Source: a virus. From it: a DNA stretch of 26,223 nt. Position numbers and translations under genes: made by a program. The notes below the pieces were generated by a model. That model saw only the letters and a program-made list of their open reading frames with translations. It searched no databases and was not told where the DNA came from. The number at the start of each line of letters is the position of its first letter. Within the stretch, counting starts at the first letter, position 1. The stretch covers positions 1 to 26,223 of the IMG/VR virus record IMGVR_UViG_3300034190_001530; one strand, 5' to 3'. Below are positions 8,205 to 15,290 of this stretch, piece by piece.

Positions 8205-10625
8205 TCAACGCGGCTCGAACTGTTCAAGTCCAAATCCACCTAATGTATCTTGTCCTGCGGACTCAAAGCTTTTTGGCGGTGCGTTGTTTTTTCTTTGATC
8301 TATAAGCTCACTTTGCTGTGATGCTTGTATTTTAGTTCTTTCGTCTTTACGATCTTCTTTAAACTTATCTTTTTCTTTTACAACAGCAAGTTGTGCTTCT
8401 TGTAATTGTTTGTTTATTTCAAACTCGTACTGCATTAACTCTTTTTTAATTGCAGCTTCTCGTTCCATTTTAGCTATTTCAAGCTGTGACTTCATTTGCT
8501 CTAACTGAGCTTTTGATTCTGTAAGAGCTTGTTGCTTTTGCATATCTGCTTGTGCAGCAGCTTGAGCAGCTTGAGCGTTTGCTTGGCTCTGAGCTTGAAT
8601 ATTTTGTTGTTGTATCTGTTGATCTTGATCTTGTTTCTTTTTTCTGCGTATTTTAAGCAGCTGATTAGCTAGCTTAATATTACGTACTTCTCTAATATCA
8701 ATAGCATCTTCTAAAAATATTTGACCAGACTGTAAAGCAACTTGAATATTATTTTCTAGTTTAGCTTTTTCTTCTTCATCTGGTGCAAGCTCTAAAAATA
8801 TACCAAAATCATGCAAGTGCAAGTTAGCCATTTCCTCTAATGTAGAAACATTAAACTTACCTAGCGTTTTAATAAATGATTCTTTAGTTGGTGAATATTC
8901 TATAACATCAGACACTCGCATTGCAATACACTCTGCCATTGTTAGGGTTATATACAAGCTTGATTGCAATAGGTGCCTTGTTGCTGTGTTAGAATTTGCT
9001 GCAGCTAATTTTTGCAGCCCTACTAAAGCATTTTTATCTGGTACGCTTCCGTCTCTAGCTTCGTTCAAGCCAGTAACATCACGCATCATTTGTAAATAAT
9101 AATTGTAGGTGCTTATAAGTGCACTGATCTTATTATTACCTCCATTTGAATTAAGTTCCGTAATAGGTAATCGACCACGATTCATATCGCCGTCTTGTGT
9201 CATAGATCTACCAATTACACTACCAGTTTGAAAGTACATATTAAGTGCTTCTTGTGGGTTGTAATTAGTACCGTTACCTAAATCTATTTCAGCTAAAGCA
9301 TCAGCATCTAAGTAAACACCATCAGGTACTACTCTAGATAATACTTGCTGTAGCTTTAAATGCGTAAGCTGAATCATATCAGCAAAGTTAGTCATACGAC
9401 TTACTAAGCTTTCAATACGACCTTCGTACATACGTGGTGCACAGATAGCATAGCTCATTTGAGCTTTAGTTGTATCTGCCTTTGGTCTGATCATATTCTT
9501 TTTAAGCTCCCATTTTAAAAGCTCTTTACTGCCAATTACTTTAGCGCCTTCGTAAATAACTTCAATAGCTCTGTCTACTTTTTCAAAATCATCAGACGCT
9601 GGAGGATTAAACGTATCGTTTTTCTCTATAGCTTTGCTGCCGCCTGTAGCAGTCTTTTTAATTTTGTGAACTTGATTAGCATATGTTTTATACTCAAAGT
9701 ATAATACTGTCGCTGTATTGTCTTCGTCAGCTTTAGAGTTGTAAGCAGTGTTACTATAAGAAGAGTTATAGCCTTTATAAGACTCTAACTGATCATCAGT
9801 AAGATCTGGAAACTGTTTTTTAAGCTCGTTTAAATAAACCTCTTTTACTTCACCCACATAATATATATCATCAAAGTAAGGTGAGTCTGTGTTAGAGTAA
9901 ACTAAATCAGCAGGATCTACGTATTCTACTTTAATGCCTTCTGCCTTGTTAAAAGAACTTTTAGCAGCACCGATACCAATAACAGTTAAATCGTTATTAA
10001 TTCTTCTAGATATAAGCTCGTATTTATTTTTATCAAAAATACTATTAATAGCTTCTTCTTCTGCTATTTCTACAGACTGCTTATAATCAAGCTGCATGTG
10101 TAGCTCCAGTTCCTCCGTAGACTCAGGTAGTTTGCTTTGATCTGTTTGATATATGTCTATACCTAGTTGACCAGCTACAGCGTCGTTAAAAGGTTTAGCC
10201 TGCATATCTTCAGCTATCTTAGTAACATAGTCAGTACGTTCTTTTATTGAAGCTGGATCTTGCGAATAAGCTTTAATGTCGTAAGACCTGTCTGCCATAC
10301 CGTTAACAACAATATCAACAAACTTGGGTATAATAGGTACTGGTTTCCAGTCTAAGTTTAAATAAGATAAATCACCGTTAATAGATAATTCATCTTTATA
10401 TTTTCTAACAGACTGTTCTCCTCTAGCGTATAGTCTTAACGAGTGAAATGATTGTCTTGACGTTGAATATCTACCTGATCCGTTTTTACCGTCATAACCA
10501 TCTTTAGTATTGAACCACTCATGCTCTATAGCTCTACCAACCTTAGCGCCGTACTCTGCGCTCATCTTTTCTAAATCACTAACCGCTTGGCTGGGAAAAG
10601 AACTCTTTATAGCTTTATTAATCAT
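8205..10625 (-). CDS. Portal protein
   Basis: 806 residues, long for a portal but normal for Bacteroidetes podoviruses with a long C-terminal extension. The N-terminal part (SFHSLRLYARGEQSVRKYKD, then LNLDWKPVPIIPKFVDIVVN) is typical of portal proteins of this group. Conserved-looking segments follow near residues 200-260, including the long acidic helix EIAEEEAINSIFDKNKYELI and the EYVDPADLVYSN region. Residues 659-780 form a Gln/Ala/Lys-rich coiled coil (DQDQQIQQQNIQAQSQANAQ). It follows the large terminase by 4 bases and precedes the scaffold and capsid genes. As the dodecameric DNA entry channel it should contact TerL and the connector proteins encoded further along. The coiled coil may reach into the capsid as a barrel. 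Confidence 0.85.
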   Translation of the reverse strand: MINKAIKSSFPSQAVSDLEKMSAEYGAKVGRAIEHEWFNTKDGYDGKNGSGRYSTSRQSFHSLRLYARGEQSVRKYKDELSINGDLSYLNLDWKPVPIIPKFVDIVVNGMADRSYDIKAYSQDPASIKERTDYVTKIAEDMQAKPFNDAVAGQLGIDIYQTDQSKLPESTEELELHMQLDYKQSVEIAEEEAINSIFDKNKYELISRRINNDLTVIGIGAAKSSFNKAEGIKVEYVDPADLVYSNTDSPYFDDIYYVGEVKEVYLNELKKQFPDLTDDQLESYKGYNSSYSNTAYNSKADEDNTATVLYFEYKTYANQVHKIKKTATGGSKAIEKNDTFNPPASDDFEKVDRAIEVIYEGAKVIGSKELLKWELKKNMIRPKADTTKAQMSYAICAPRMYEGRIESLVSRMTNFADMIQLTHLKLQQVLSRVVPDGVYLDADALAEIDLGNGTNYNPQEALNMYFQTGSVIGRSMTQDGDMNRGRLPITELNSNGGNNKISALISTYNYYLQMMRDVTGLNEARDGSVPDKNALVGLQKLAAANSNTATRHLLQSSLYITLTMAECIAMRVSDVIEYSPTKESFIKTLGKFNVSTLEEMANLHLHDFGIFLELAPDEEEKAKLENNIQVALQSGQIFLEDAIDIREVRNIKLANQLLKIRRKKKQDQDQQIQQQNIQAQSQANAQAAQAAAQADMQKQQALTESKAQLEQMKSQLEIAKMEREAAIKKELMQYEFEINKQLQEAQLAVVKEKDKFKEDRKDERTKIQASQQSELIDQRKNNAPPKSFESAGQDTLGGFGLEQFEPR

Positions 10626-10629
10626 TTAT

Positions 10630-12840
10630 TTAAATTATTTTTGATCTTGATCCTTTGTTGTCGTACCTTTTTATTCCAAGGTTTATACTTTTAATTTGTC
10701 GTTCTTGAACTGGTGTATAAAGGTTTTTATTGCAAGCCATTATAGCAAGTCCAGAACTTATTGACGCATCAAACTTGGTTCGGTTGTTTATATCAAACCT
10801 AGCCCAGTCTTCTAGCGTTCTGTTAAAATACATATCGCCACATCCTTCATTATTAAACCCTACATATTTTTCTATATAAGATTCTATAGCAGCAGCGTGT
10901 GACTGCTTCATATCTTGTGAAGAGTTAGGTATACCACCTATTTCTTTTTCTGTTACAGATAATTTACTGTAAACTTTATCAGGCCTGTTCATTGAAAAGC
11001 CTCTATAACCTCTTCTTTTAAAATGGTATAATAGTCTTGGTTTATTATTTTCTGCTAGTATTGGCATGCCGTAAAAAACACAAGCCATAAGTACATCTTC
11101 AAAAAATATCTCAGCTGTTTGTGGCCGAGCAACATACTCTAAAAAAAAGCTATTAGCAGGTGCTTCTTCCATTGAATATTTTGTAAGTCCGTGTAATGCT
11201 CCATTAGATCCTATGCCATCAACCGTGCCTGATATATCGTAACTATCACAGCCAAACGCTCCAACGTGCTCGTTACCAGGAAACTTAATACCATTTTTAA
11301 GTCTTATTCTGTTTTGCATTTCTAGCTTTGGCACCCAACTAACTTTAAATCTTCCGTTTTTATTAGGCATAAATTCTACAGTACTATCTTTAATACCGTT
11401 TTTCCATTGAAACGAACCTAATGTTACAAGCGACGACTTAGTTATATCGTCGTTGTAATCTATTTGTTCGTATATTTTAGTTAGATTAAAAAGCGATTGT
11501 TTTGCTTCGTCTCTAAACGCATGACTTTCTGTTCTAGGAAACTGTCTGTAAAATTCGTTTAAACCATCTTGATCGTTTTTTAAACCTTCTACTTCGTTTT
11601 CCCAATACTCTATTACTCCTTGCTCGATCTTGTCGCCAACTGCATCGAGTACCGTTTTGTCCGGAGTGTCGAAGACAGGTGCTCCATACATATCAATATA
11701 TCCTTCGTAGTTCCATTCCATAGGTATGAACAAAGAATATAGTCCTGAGCTAGTCTGTCCATTGCGGTTTCTTTGTGTAATATCTGAGTCATAATAAAGC
11801 TTTTTAAAATTGTCTCCACCTTTATCTAATGAGTTGCTTGTTGAACCCATCATACACTTTCCAATAATTCTACTACCTAATCGTAAACAGGTTTTCGTAA
11901 CCCTCCAGTTGTTGAGGATGTTCGTCGGCTTTTCCCATTTACCGCTCTCGTCGTGGACGAGTAGCTTGAGTTTCTCACCGTCGTACGAGTTGTCACCGGT
12001 ATTCTTCCAGTCGATCGTGGTGTCAAGACCGTCGAGCTCTCTAAGCGATTCGTTTGTCTCGAGCTTCTTACGGGTGTACTTTGTCGCAGGTACGCGATAC
12101 GCGAGCTCTGTCTTTGGTCTGTCCATACCGTCCTGTATCGGCTTGAAAAAGAAGGGGTAATTAACCGATATTGGTACCACCTTGTCCGTAAACATCTTCT
12201 TCGCATCTGGTCCACTCTTAGATAGTATTCCATATCTAGAGTCAGAGGATATGGTTGCCAAGTTAACCACCTCGCCTGATGCCATAAATGAGAATCCAGA
12301 TCGTCTATTCTTAAGGTAGCACAATCCATAACAACGGGCATCGGCCTTACAAGCTTCCCAGAATATATAGAATAATCTATTTGACTCGCGAAAGTCCGGT
12401 TGACCGACATCAATTTTACTCCACTGCAGGTACATATAGTGAGTGCCAGTAAGGTAAGTAGCAACGTCTTTATTATAAAACCAAAAACCTTTTTCCCTGT
12501 AAGTAAATTCATTATCGATATAATCATACCATTGTTCTTTAAATTCTTCAGGATATTCTTCCCAATCAAATACAGACTTTATTCTTTGAAGATCTTTAGG
12601 ATATTCGGTATGTTGCCAAGAGTTAGATTTAAATTTTTTTACATCTACAGGTTTTGGCAAAGCTATTTTAAGGTTTTGTATTTTATATATTTCACCTATC
12701 TCACCTGTTTTAGATATAACAACCATATCGTATTCTTTGTTATATCCGTACTCCCACTTCTTGTATCTATTTTTATTTTTTAATACCTTAGCTTTTACGT
12801 GGTCTTTTAGTATTTTTACTAGAGTTTGTTTGTAACTCAT
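10630..12840 (-). CDS. terL: Terminase large subunit (TerL)
   Basis: 736 residues, the ATP-driven DNA packaging motor. A Walker A-like loop, KNRRSGFS, lies at 177-184. A Walker B motif, KLLVHDESG, lies at 292-300, with D297-E298 as metal/catalytic pair. In the C-terminal nuclease domain, GAFGCDSYD (527-535) supplies D532, and acidic residues such as E568 and D691 are candidates for the rest of the metal site. An N-terminal extension of about 115 residues precedes the ATPase core. It lies between the TerS candidate and the portal. Codons for residues of roughly 161-320 are clearly different from the rest of the gene (more G+C; AAG, GAC, CTC, CGC/CGT), which suggests a recombinant segment. Large antisense and alternate frames inside that segment are by-products of the composition. 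Confidence 0.9.
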   Translation of the reverse strand: MSYKQTLVKILKDHVKAKVLKNKNRYKKWEYGYNKEYDMVVISKTGEIGEIYKIQNLKIALPKPVDVKKFKSNSWQHTEYPKDLQRIKSVFDWEEYPEEFKEQWYDYIDNEFTYREKGFWFYNKDVATYLTGTHYMYLQWSKIDVGQPDFRESNRLFYIFWEACKADARCYGLCYLKNRRSGFSFMASGEVVNLATISSDSRYGILSKSGPDAKKMFTDKVVPISVNYPFFFKPIQDGMDRPKTELAYRVPATKYTRKKLETNESLRELDGLDTTIDWKNTGDNSYDGEKLKLLVHDESGKWEKPTNILNNWRVTKTCLRLGSRIIGKCMMGSTSNSLDKGGDNFKKLYYDSDITQRNRNGQTSSGLYSLFIPMEWNYEGYIDMYGAPVFDTPDKTVLDAVGDKIEQGVIEYWENEVEGLKNDQDGLNEFYRQFPRTESHAFRDEAKQSLFNLTKIYEQIDYNDDITKSSLVTLGSFQWKNGIKDSTVEFMPNKNGRFKVSWVPKLEMQNRIRLKNGIKFPGNEHVGAFGCDSYDISGTVDGIGSNGALHGLTKYSMEEAPANSFFLEYVARPQTAEIFFEDVLMACVFYGMPILAENNKPRLLYHFKRRGYRGFSMNRPDKVYSKLSVTEKEIGGIPNSSQDMKQSHAAAIESYIEKYVGFNNEGCGDMYFNRTLEDWARFDINNRTKFDASISSGLAIMACNKNLYTPVQERQIKSINLGIKRYDNKGSRSKII
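11881..12360. other. G+C-rich, codon-shifted segment inside terL
   Basis: By hand count this 480-base stretch has 230 G+C (48%), against 38 of 120 in 11761-11880 and 18 of 60 in 12541-12600. It encodes TerL residues of about 161-320, from just before Walker A to just past Walker B. Within it Asp is written GAC, Lys largely AAG and Arg often CGC or CGT, while the flanks prefer GAT, AAA and AGA. The reading frame is intact across both edges, so it is a compositional mosaic and not an inserted gene. Confidence 0.75.
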
Positions 12841-13112
12841 GTTGACCTACCTTCAGCAAAGCCTTTAAAAGTTTTTTGTTTAGTTTCTTTTTTAGGCTCT
12901 TCGTTTAACATTTCCTCTTCAAGCTGTATTCTAGTTAGTATTTCAAACGCATCGAATATAGCTAGCTTTTTAGTAGCTGCAGCGTTTTTAAGTCTATCAG
13001 CCGTTATGTCGTCTCCTGAATCTACAATAGGTTCCTTAGCTACCTTAATAAGTTCGTCCACAGCCTTTTGCCCAGCTTGGATTATATTCAACTTCGTCTC
13101 CTTTGTATTCAT
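12837..13112 (-). CDS. Candidate terminase small subunit or packaging-associated protein
   Basis: 91 residues from the chosen ATG at 13112 (MNTKETKLNIIQAGQKAVDE); an in-frame ATG at 13130 would add six residues. The protein is helical: one helix over 5-24, a second over about 38-70 (LKNAAATKKLAIFDAFEILT), then an acidic segment and a basic tail (KKETKQKTFKGFAEGRS). It overlaps the start of terL by 4 bases (12837-12840), so the two are probably translationally coupled. Position directly before terL and a small helical build fit a TerS, but I see no clear helix-turn-helix and cannot confirm it. The 5' end overlaps the upstream 207-residue gene by 68 bases in another frame. Confidence 0.5.
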   Translation of the reverse strand: MNTKETKLNIIQAGQKAVDELIKVAKEPIVDSGDDITADRLKNAAATKKLAIFDAFEILTRIQLEEEMLNEEPKKETKQKTFKGFAEGRST

Positions 13113-13668
13113 ATTTAATTGTAATATCATTAGTTCGCATGCGGTATAATCTGTCTTCTTCTATGATAAACTCATATTCGCTGCTAGGGCTGAATCCAAC
13201 TAGATCCCCCTCGTGTATTTTAAACGCTTCTAACGAGCTATTGCCGTATTTTAGTATACCAATACGTTTTTGCTCTTTTTCATCGCTTATAATTTGTTTT
13301 TCTTTTTTAAGTATAGGCTTCACAAAACAAAAATTACCAGGTGCTTTCCACTGGTCGTTGTGCTTATATAGAAATATTTGATCGTAATAACAAAAGTACA
13401 TATCTTCTTTAAAATATGAGCTACTGTTTTTCTCATTACCTCTTACGTCGTAAAACCTTCTAAACACGTTATGATGAACTATAACCTCGTCTCCAATGCT
13501 TAAATCTGTGTCGCCTATTAAAGGTACTGACATTACAACACCCACGCGGTTAACAAACTTGTGATCGTCCATTGTTGTGTTGACAATTAGTTTTTTATCA
13601 CCAACTTCTACTTCATTTGTATACCTACCGTTTTTTGGTTGTATAATGAAGCTATATAAACTTTGCAT
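13045..13668 (-). CDS. Tandem GroES-fold (Hsp10-like) protein candidate
   Basis: 207 residues that appear to contain two diverged copies of the GroES fold. Copy 1 (about residues 4-104) runs FIIQP, then a loop with KKLIV, GVVMSVP, IGDEVIVHHNVF and DQIFLYK. Copy 2 (about 110-186) runs FCFVKPI, a Lys-rich loop, RIGILKYGN, IHEGDLVGFSP and DRLYRMRTNDITI. Both follow the GroES order: first strand ending in xP, mobile loop, G-x-V/L strand, GDxV strand, and a closing strand like LRESDILAV. Sequence identity to true GroES is low. It begins at a TAATG overlap with the previous gene. It lies about 4.2 kb downstream of groES in the same direction and may be an alternative co-chaperonin or a structural protein that uses the fold. 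Confidence 0.6.
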   Translation of the reverse strand: MQSLYSFIIQPKNGRYTNEVEVGDKKLIVNTTMDDHKFVNRVGVVMSVPLIGDTDLSIGDEVIVHHNVFRRFYDVRGNEKNSSSYFKEDMYFCYYDQIFLYKHNDQWKAPGNFCFVKPILKKEKQIISDEKEQKRIGILKYGNSSLEAFKIHEGDLVGFSPSSEYEFIIEEDRLYRMRTNDITIKYEYKGDEVEYNPSWAKGCGRTY

Positions 13669-13895
13669 TAGTACTCTAGATTATATTCAATTGATATAGC
13701 CATATTGGAATTAAACTTTTTCCATGGTATAACTTCGTTATTTTTTTCGATGTATATATTATATGATCCGTCTTTTTGATCGTGCAATATATCAGATATG
13801 CAATGACCTCCGTAAACCTGCTGGCCTACGGAGTAATGCATTGCTTCGTTTTTATAATCAGTGCCAATACTTATTTTTCTAATCAGCTTGGCCAT
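13668..13895 (-). CDS. Small phage protein of unknown function
   Basis: 75 residues: MAKLIRKISIGTDYKNEAMH, then YSVGQQVYGGHCISDI, a probable hairpin (GSYNIYIEKNNEVIPWKKF) and SIEYNLEY. It appears to be a compact beta-rich fold with one Cys and two His, without a recognisable metal site. The frame overlaps the upstream coiled-coil gene by 17 bases, and its stop shares the TAATG with the tandem GroES-fold gene. That coupling suggests co-translation with these neighbours. No function can be assigned from the sequence. Confidence 0.8.
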   Translation of the reverse strand: MAKLIRKISIGTDYKNEAMHYSVGQQVYGGHCISDILHDQKDGSYNIYIEKNNEVIPWKKFNSNMAISIEYNLEY

Positions 13896-14127
13896 CTTCT
13901 TCTACAATTTCTTCGTAAGATCCGTCTTCAAGATTTACTGTAATCTTTCCGTACTTTTCTTCTAACTCTTCATTAAGTTTCTTTGACTCACCAACAACTT
14001 CTGCAAAAGCATGAAGTAGCTCGTGTTTTTGAGCTTCAATAGCTCCTATGTCAGACAATAATCTAGCCTTAGCACCTTGCTGGGCTTTTAATTGTTCTAA
14101 CTCTTTTTCTTCAATTTTAGTACTCAT
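13879..14127 (-). CDS. Small acidic coiled-coil protein
   Basis: 82 residues, nearly all predicted helix up to residue 62: EEKELEQLKAQQGAKARLLS, then IEAQKHELLHAFAEVVGESK and LNEELEEKYGK. It ends in a short acidic strand-like tail (TVNLEDGSYEEIVEEDGQAD). Heptad spacing of Leu and Ala suggests a coiled-coil dimer or a helical assembly factor. It is the first gene after a 57-base gap that carries an element shared with the gap before the connector genes, so it may begin a sub-operon with the packaging genes. No specific function is recognised. Confidence 0.75.
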   Translation of the reverse strand: MSTKIEEKELEQLKAQQGAKARLLSDIGAIEAQKHELLHAFAEVVGESKKLNEELEEKYGKITVNLEDGSYEEIVEEDGQAD

Positions 14128-14169
14128 TTTTATTTGATTTAATTATTATTTAATTTACTATATACTAAT

Positions 14170-14180
14170 CACTTATAATA
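14170..14180 (-). promoter_or_regulatory. Short shared intergenic element (copy A)
   Basis: The minus-strand sequence TATTATAAGTG lies 42 bases before the start at 14127. The same 11 bases occur at 4160-4170, 49 bases before the start at 4110. These are two of the few gaps longer than 50 bases inside the minus-strand block. It could be a -10-like or late promoter element, but such AT-rich strings can recur by chance. Confidence 0.3.
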
Positions 14181-14184
14181 AAGT

Positions 14185-14649
14185 TTATTTACCTTTAAAC
14201 AAGCTTGTAGCTTTCTCTGTTGTGCGCCCACCGAAGTAAGCCAGAACAACTGCCATCATTACTTTTTCAAAAGTATCGTTCCATAACGCATTTATTTGAA
14301 AAGGTATACTTTCAACGCTGTCTAGTATTCCAGCCAAAGAAAATATAGTAATACACCATACTAAAACTAGTGGGCGTACATTTTTAGAAAGCCAAGAATC
14401 AGACATTGAGTCTGCTTGCCAACGAGTTGTTATAGCTTCTATTTCTTTATTTTGCTGTTCGTATATAAGCTGTTGTAGTTTTATTTTATCTTCTACACTT
14501 ACGTCAGCTTTTGTTATTTCAGCAATTGCTTCTTTAGGTGACATAACACCTTGTAAAACATTACCAAGAGCTGGATTAATTACACTAGCAGCTCCCATTA
14601 AAAGCTTACCGACAGTAGTGTCTTTAAATTTCTTTTTTGGTTTACTCAT
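14185..14649 (-). CDS. Holin-like membrane protein (3TM gene-transfer-agent holin type)
   Basis: 154 residues from the ATG at 14649, chosen because it overlaps the upstream stop as TAATG, a coupling used repeatedly here; an in-frame ATG at 14655 adds two residues. The N-terminal half is soluble: a basic start, a small hydrophobic stretch (LLMGAASVINPALGNVL) and a helix with EQQNKEIEAI. Then comes the typical SWLSKNVRPLVLVWCITIF block, with a membrane span near 92-109. A second membrane segment (VMMAVVLAYFGGRTTEK) lies near 130-146, and the tail is basic. This arrangement matches holins of the GTA_holin_3TM type, which permeabilise the inner membrane at lysis. No endolysin gene is recognisable in the window. 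Confidence 0.7.
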   Translation of the reverse strand: MSKPKKKFKDTTVGKLLMGAASVINPALGNVLQGVMSPKEAIAEITKADVSVEDKIKLQQLIYEQQNKEIEAITTRWQADSMSDSWLSKNVRPLVLVWCITIFSLAGILDSVESIPFQINALWNDTFEKVMMAVVLAYFGGRTTEKATSLFKGK

Positions 14650-14921
14650 TACCATTTAACTTTATTAGCCCAGTAAGCTGCGCTTAGTTTACCTTTAGCT
14701 ATGTTTTTTCTATGTCTAGCTTTAAAGCTTTTGCGTCTTGCTTTTTGTTTTGCTGACTCACCTTTTTTAGGCTTACCAGCCGTTGTAACGCCCTGCTGAC
14801 CAAATCTAATAATTTTCTCTATACCACCAGAGCAAGCCTTTACTACGTGAGACTTAGTTCTATGTTTAGGTGTTCTTCTAGGCTTATTACAAGCCATTTT
14901 ACTTTTATTAAGTTTAGCCAT
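14649..14921 (-). CDS. Small highly basic protein
   Basis: 90 residues, dominated by Lys and Arg (NKPRRTPKHRTKSHVVKACS, KPKKGESAKQKARRKSFKAR), with two Cys and several His. Its pI must be well above 10. A central GGIEKIIRFGQQGVTTAG stretch is the only hydrophobic part. It resembles the other very basic small proteins encoded at 20.0-21.2 and 24.9-25.2 kb and might bind nucleic acid or sit inside the virion. The stop overlaps the holin-like gene start as TAATG. No known family is recognised. Confidence 0.75.
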   Translation of the reverse strand: MAKLNKSKMACNKPRRTPKHRTKSHVVKACSGGIEKIIRFGQQGVTTAGKPKKGESAKQKARRKSFKARHRKNIAKGKLSAAYWANKVKW

Positions 14922-14922
14922 T

Positions 14923-15288
14923 TTATAGGAATTTATTTTCTTGATACTTTACACCAAAAAAACCATGTACACCTTCGTCTTGTATTTCTATAGCTTTTTG
15001 TTTCCAACCATCAGGGTGATCTGCTTTAACAATATTTTCGTTTTCATCAACAGTATCTTTTAAATCCCACATAACATCTAAGTGGTATTTTTCACTAAGT
15101 ACTGGTGGTTTAATTTCTTCACCAGCTTCATTATACTCTCCTTTTTCTAAAACAATATTACCTAGCTTAACTATAGAGTGGCTGTGTGTTGCAAATTTAT
15201 TTCCTTCTTCATCTATAAAAATGCCAAGAGACTCAATTTTACCTAAAGCCTCAGCTTTGTTTTCAAACTGATATTTTCCAATTTTCAT
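14923..15288 (-). CDS. Small phage protein of unknown function
   Basis: 121 residues: MKIGKYQFENKAEALGKIES, a central region with a His-rich motif (KFATHSHSIVKLGN), and a C-terminal part with YHLDVMWDLKDTV and GVHGFFGVKYQ. Proteins with this GKYQF start and DVMWD segment are common beside tail or adhesin genes of marine phages, without known function. It lies two bases after the LamG-type adhesin gene and one base before the basic protein gene. It is probably a virion-associated or assembly protein. Confidence 0.75.
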   Translation of the reverse strand: MKIGKYQFENKAEALGKIESLGIFIDEEGNKFATHSHSIVKLGNIVLEKGEYNEAGEEIKPPVLSEKYHLDVMWDLKDTVDENENIVKADHPDGWKQKAIEIQDEGVHGFFGVKYQENKFL

Positions 15289-15290
15289 AA

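Noticed and set aside
11810-12569. Long alternate-frame and antisense open frames inside terL (230 residues on minus, 116 on plus)
   Set aside because: They coincide with the G+C-rich codon-shifted segment, have protein compositions typical of frame shadows (Ser/Arg/Thr-rich), and the terL frame holds the ATPase motifs.
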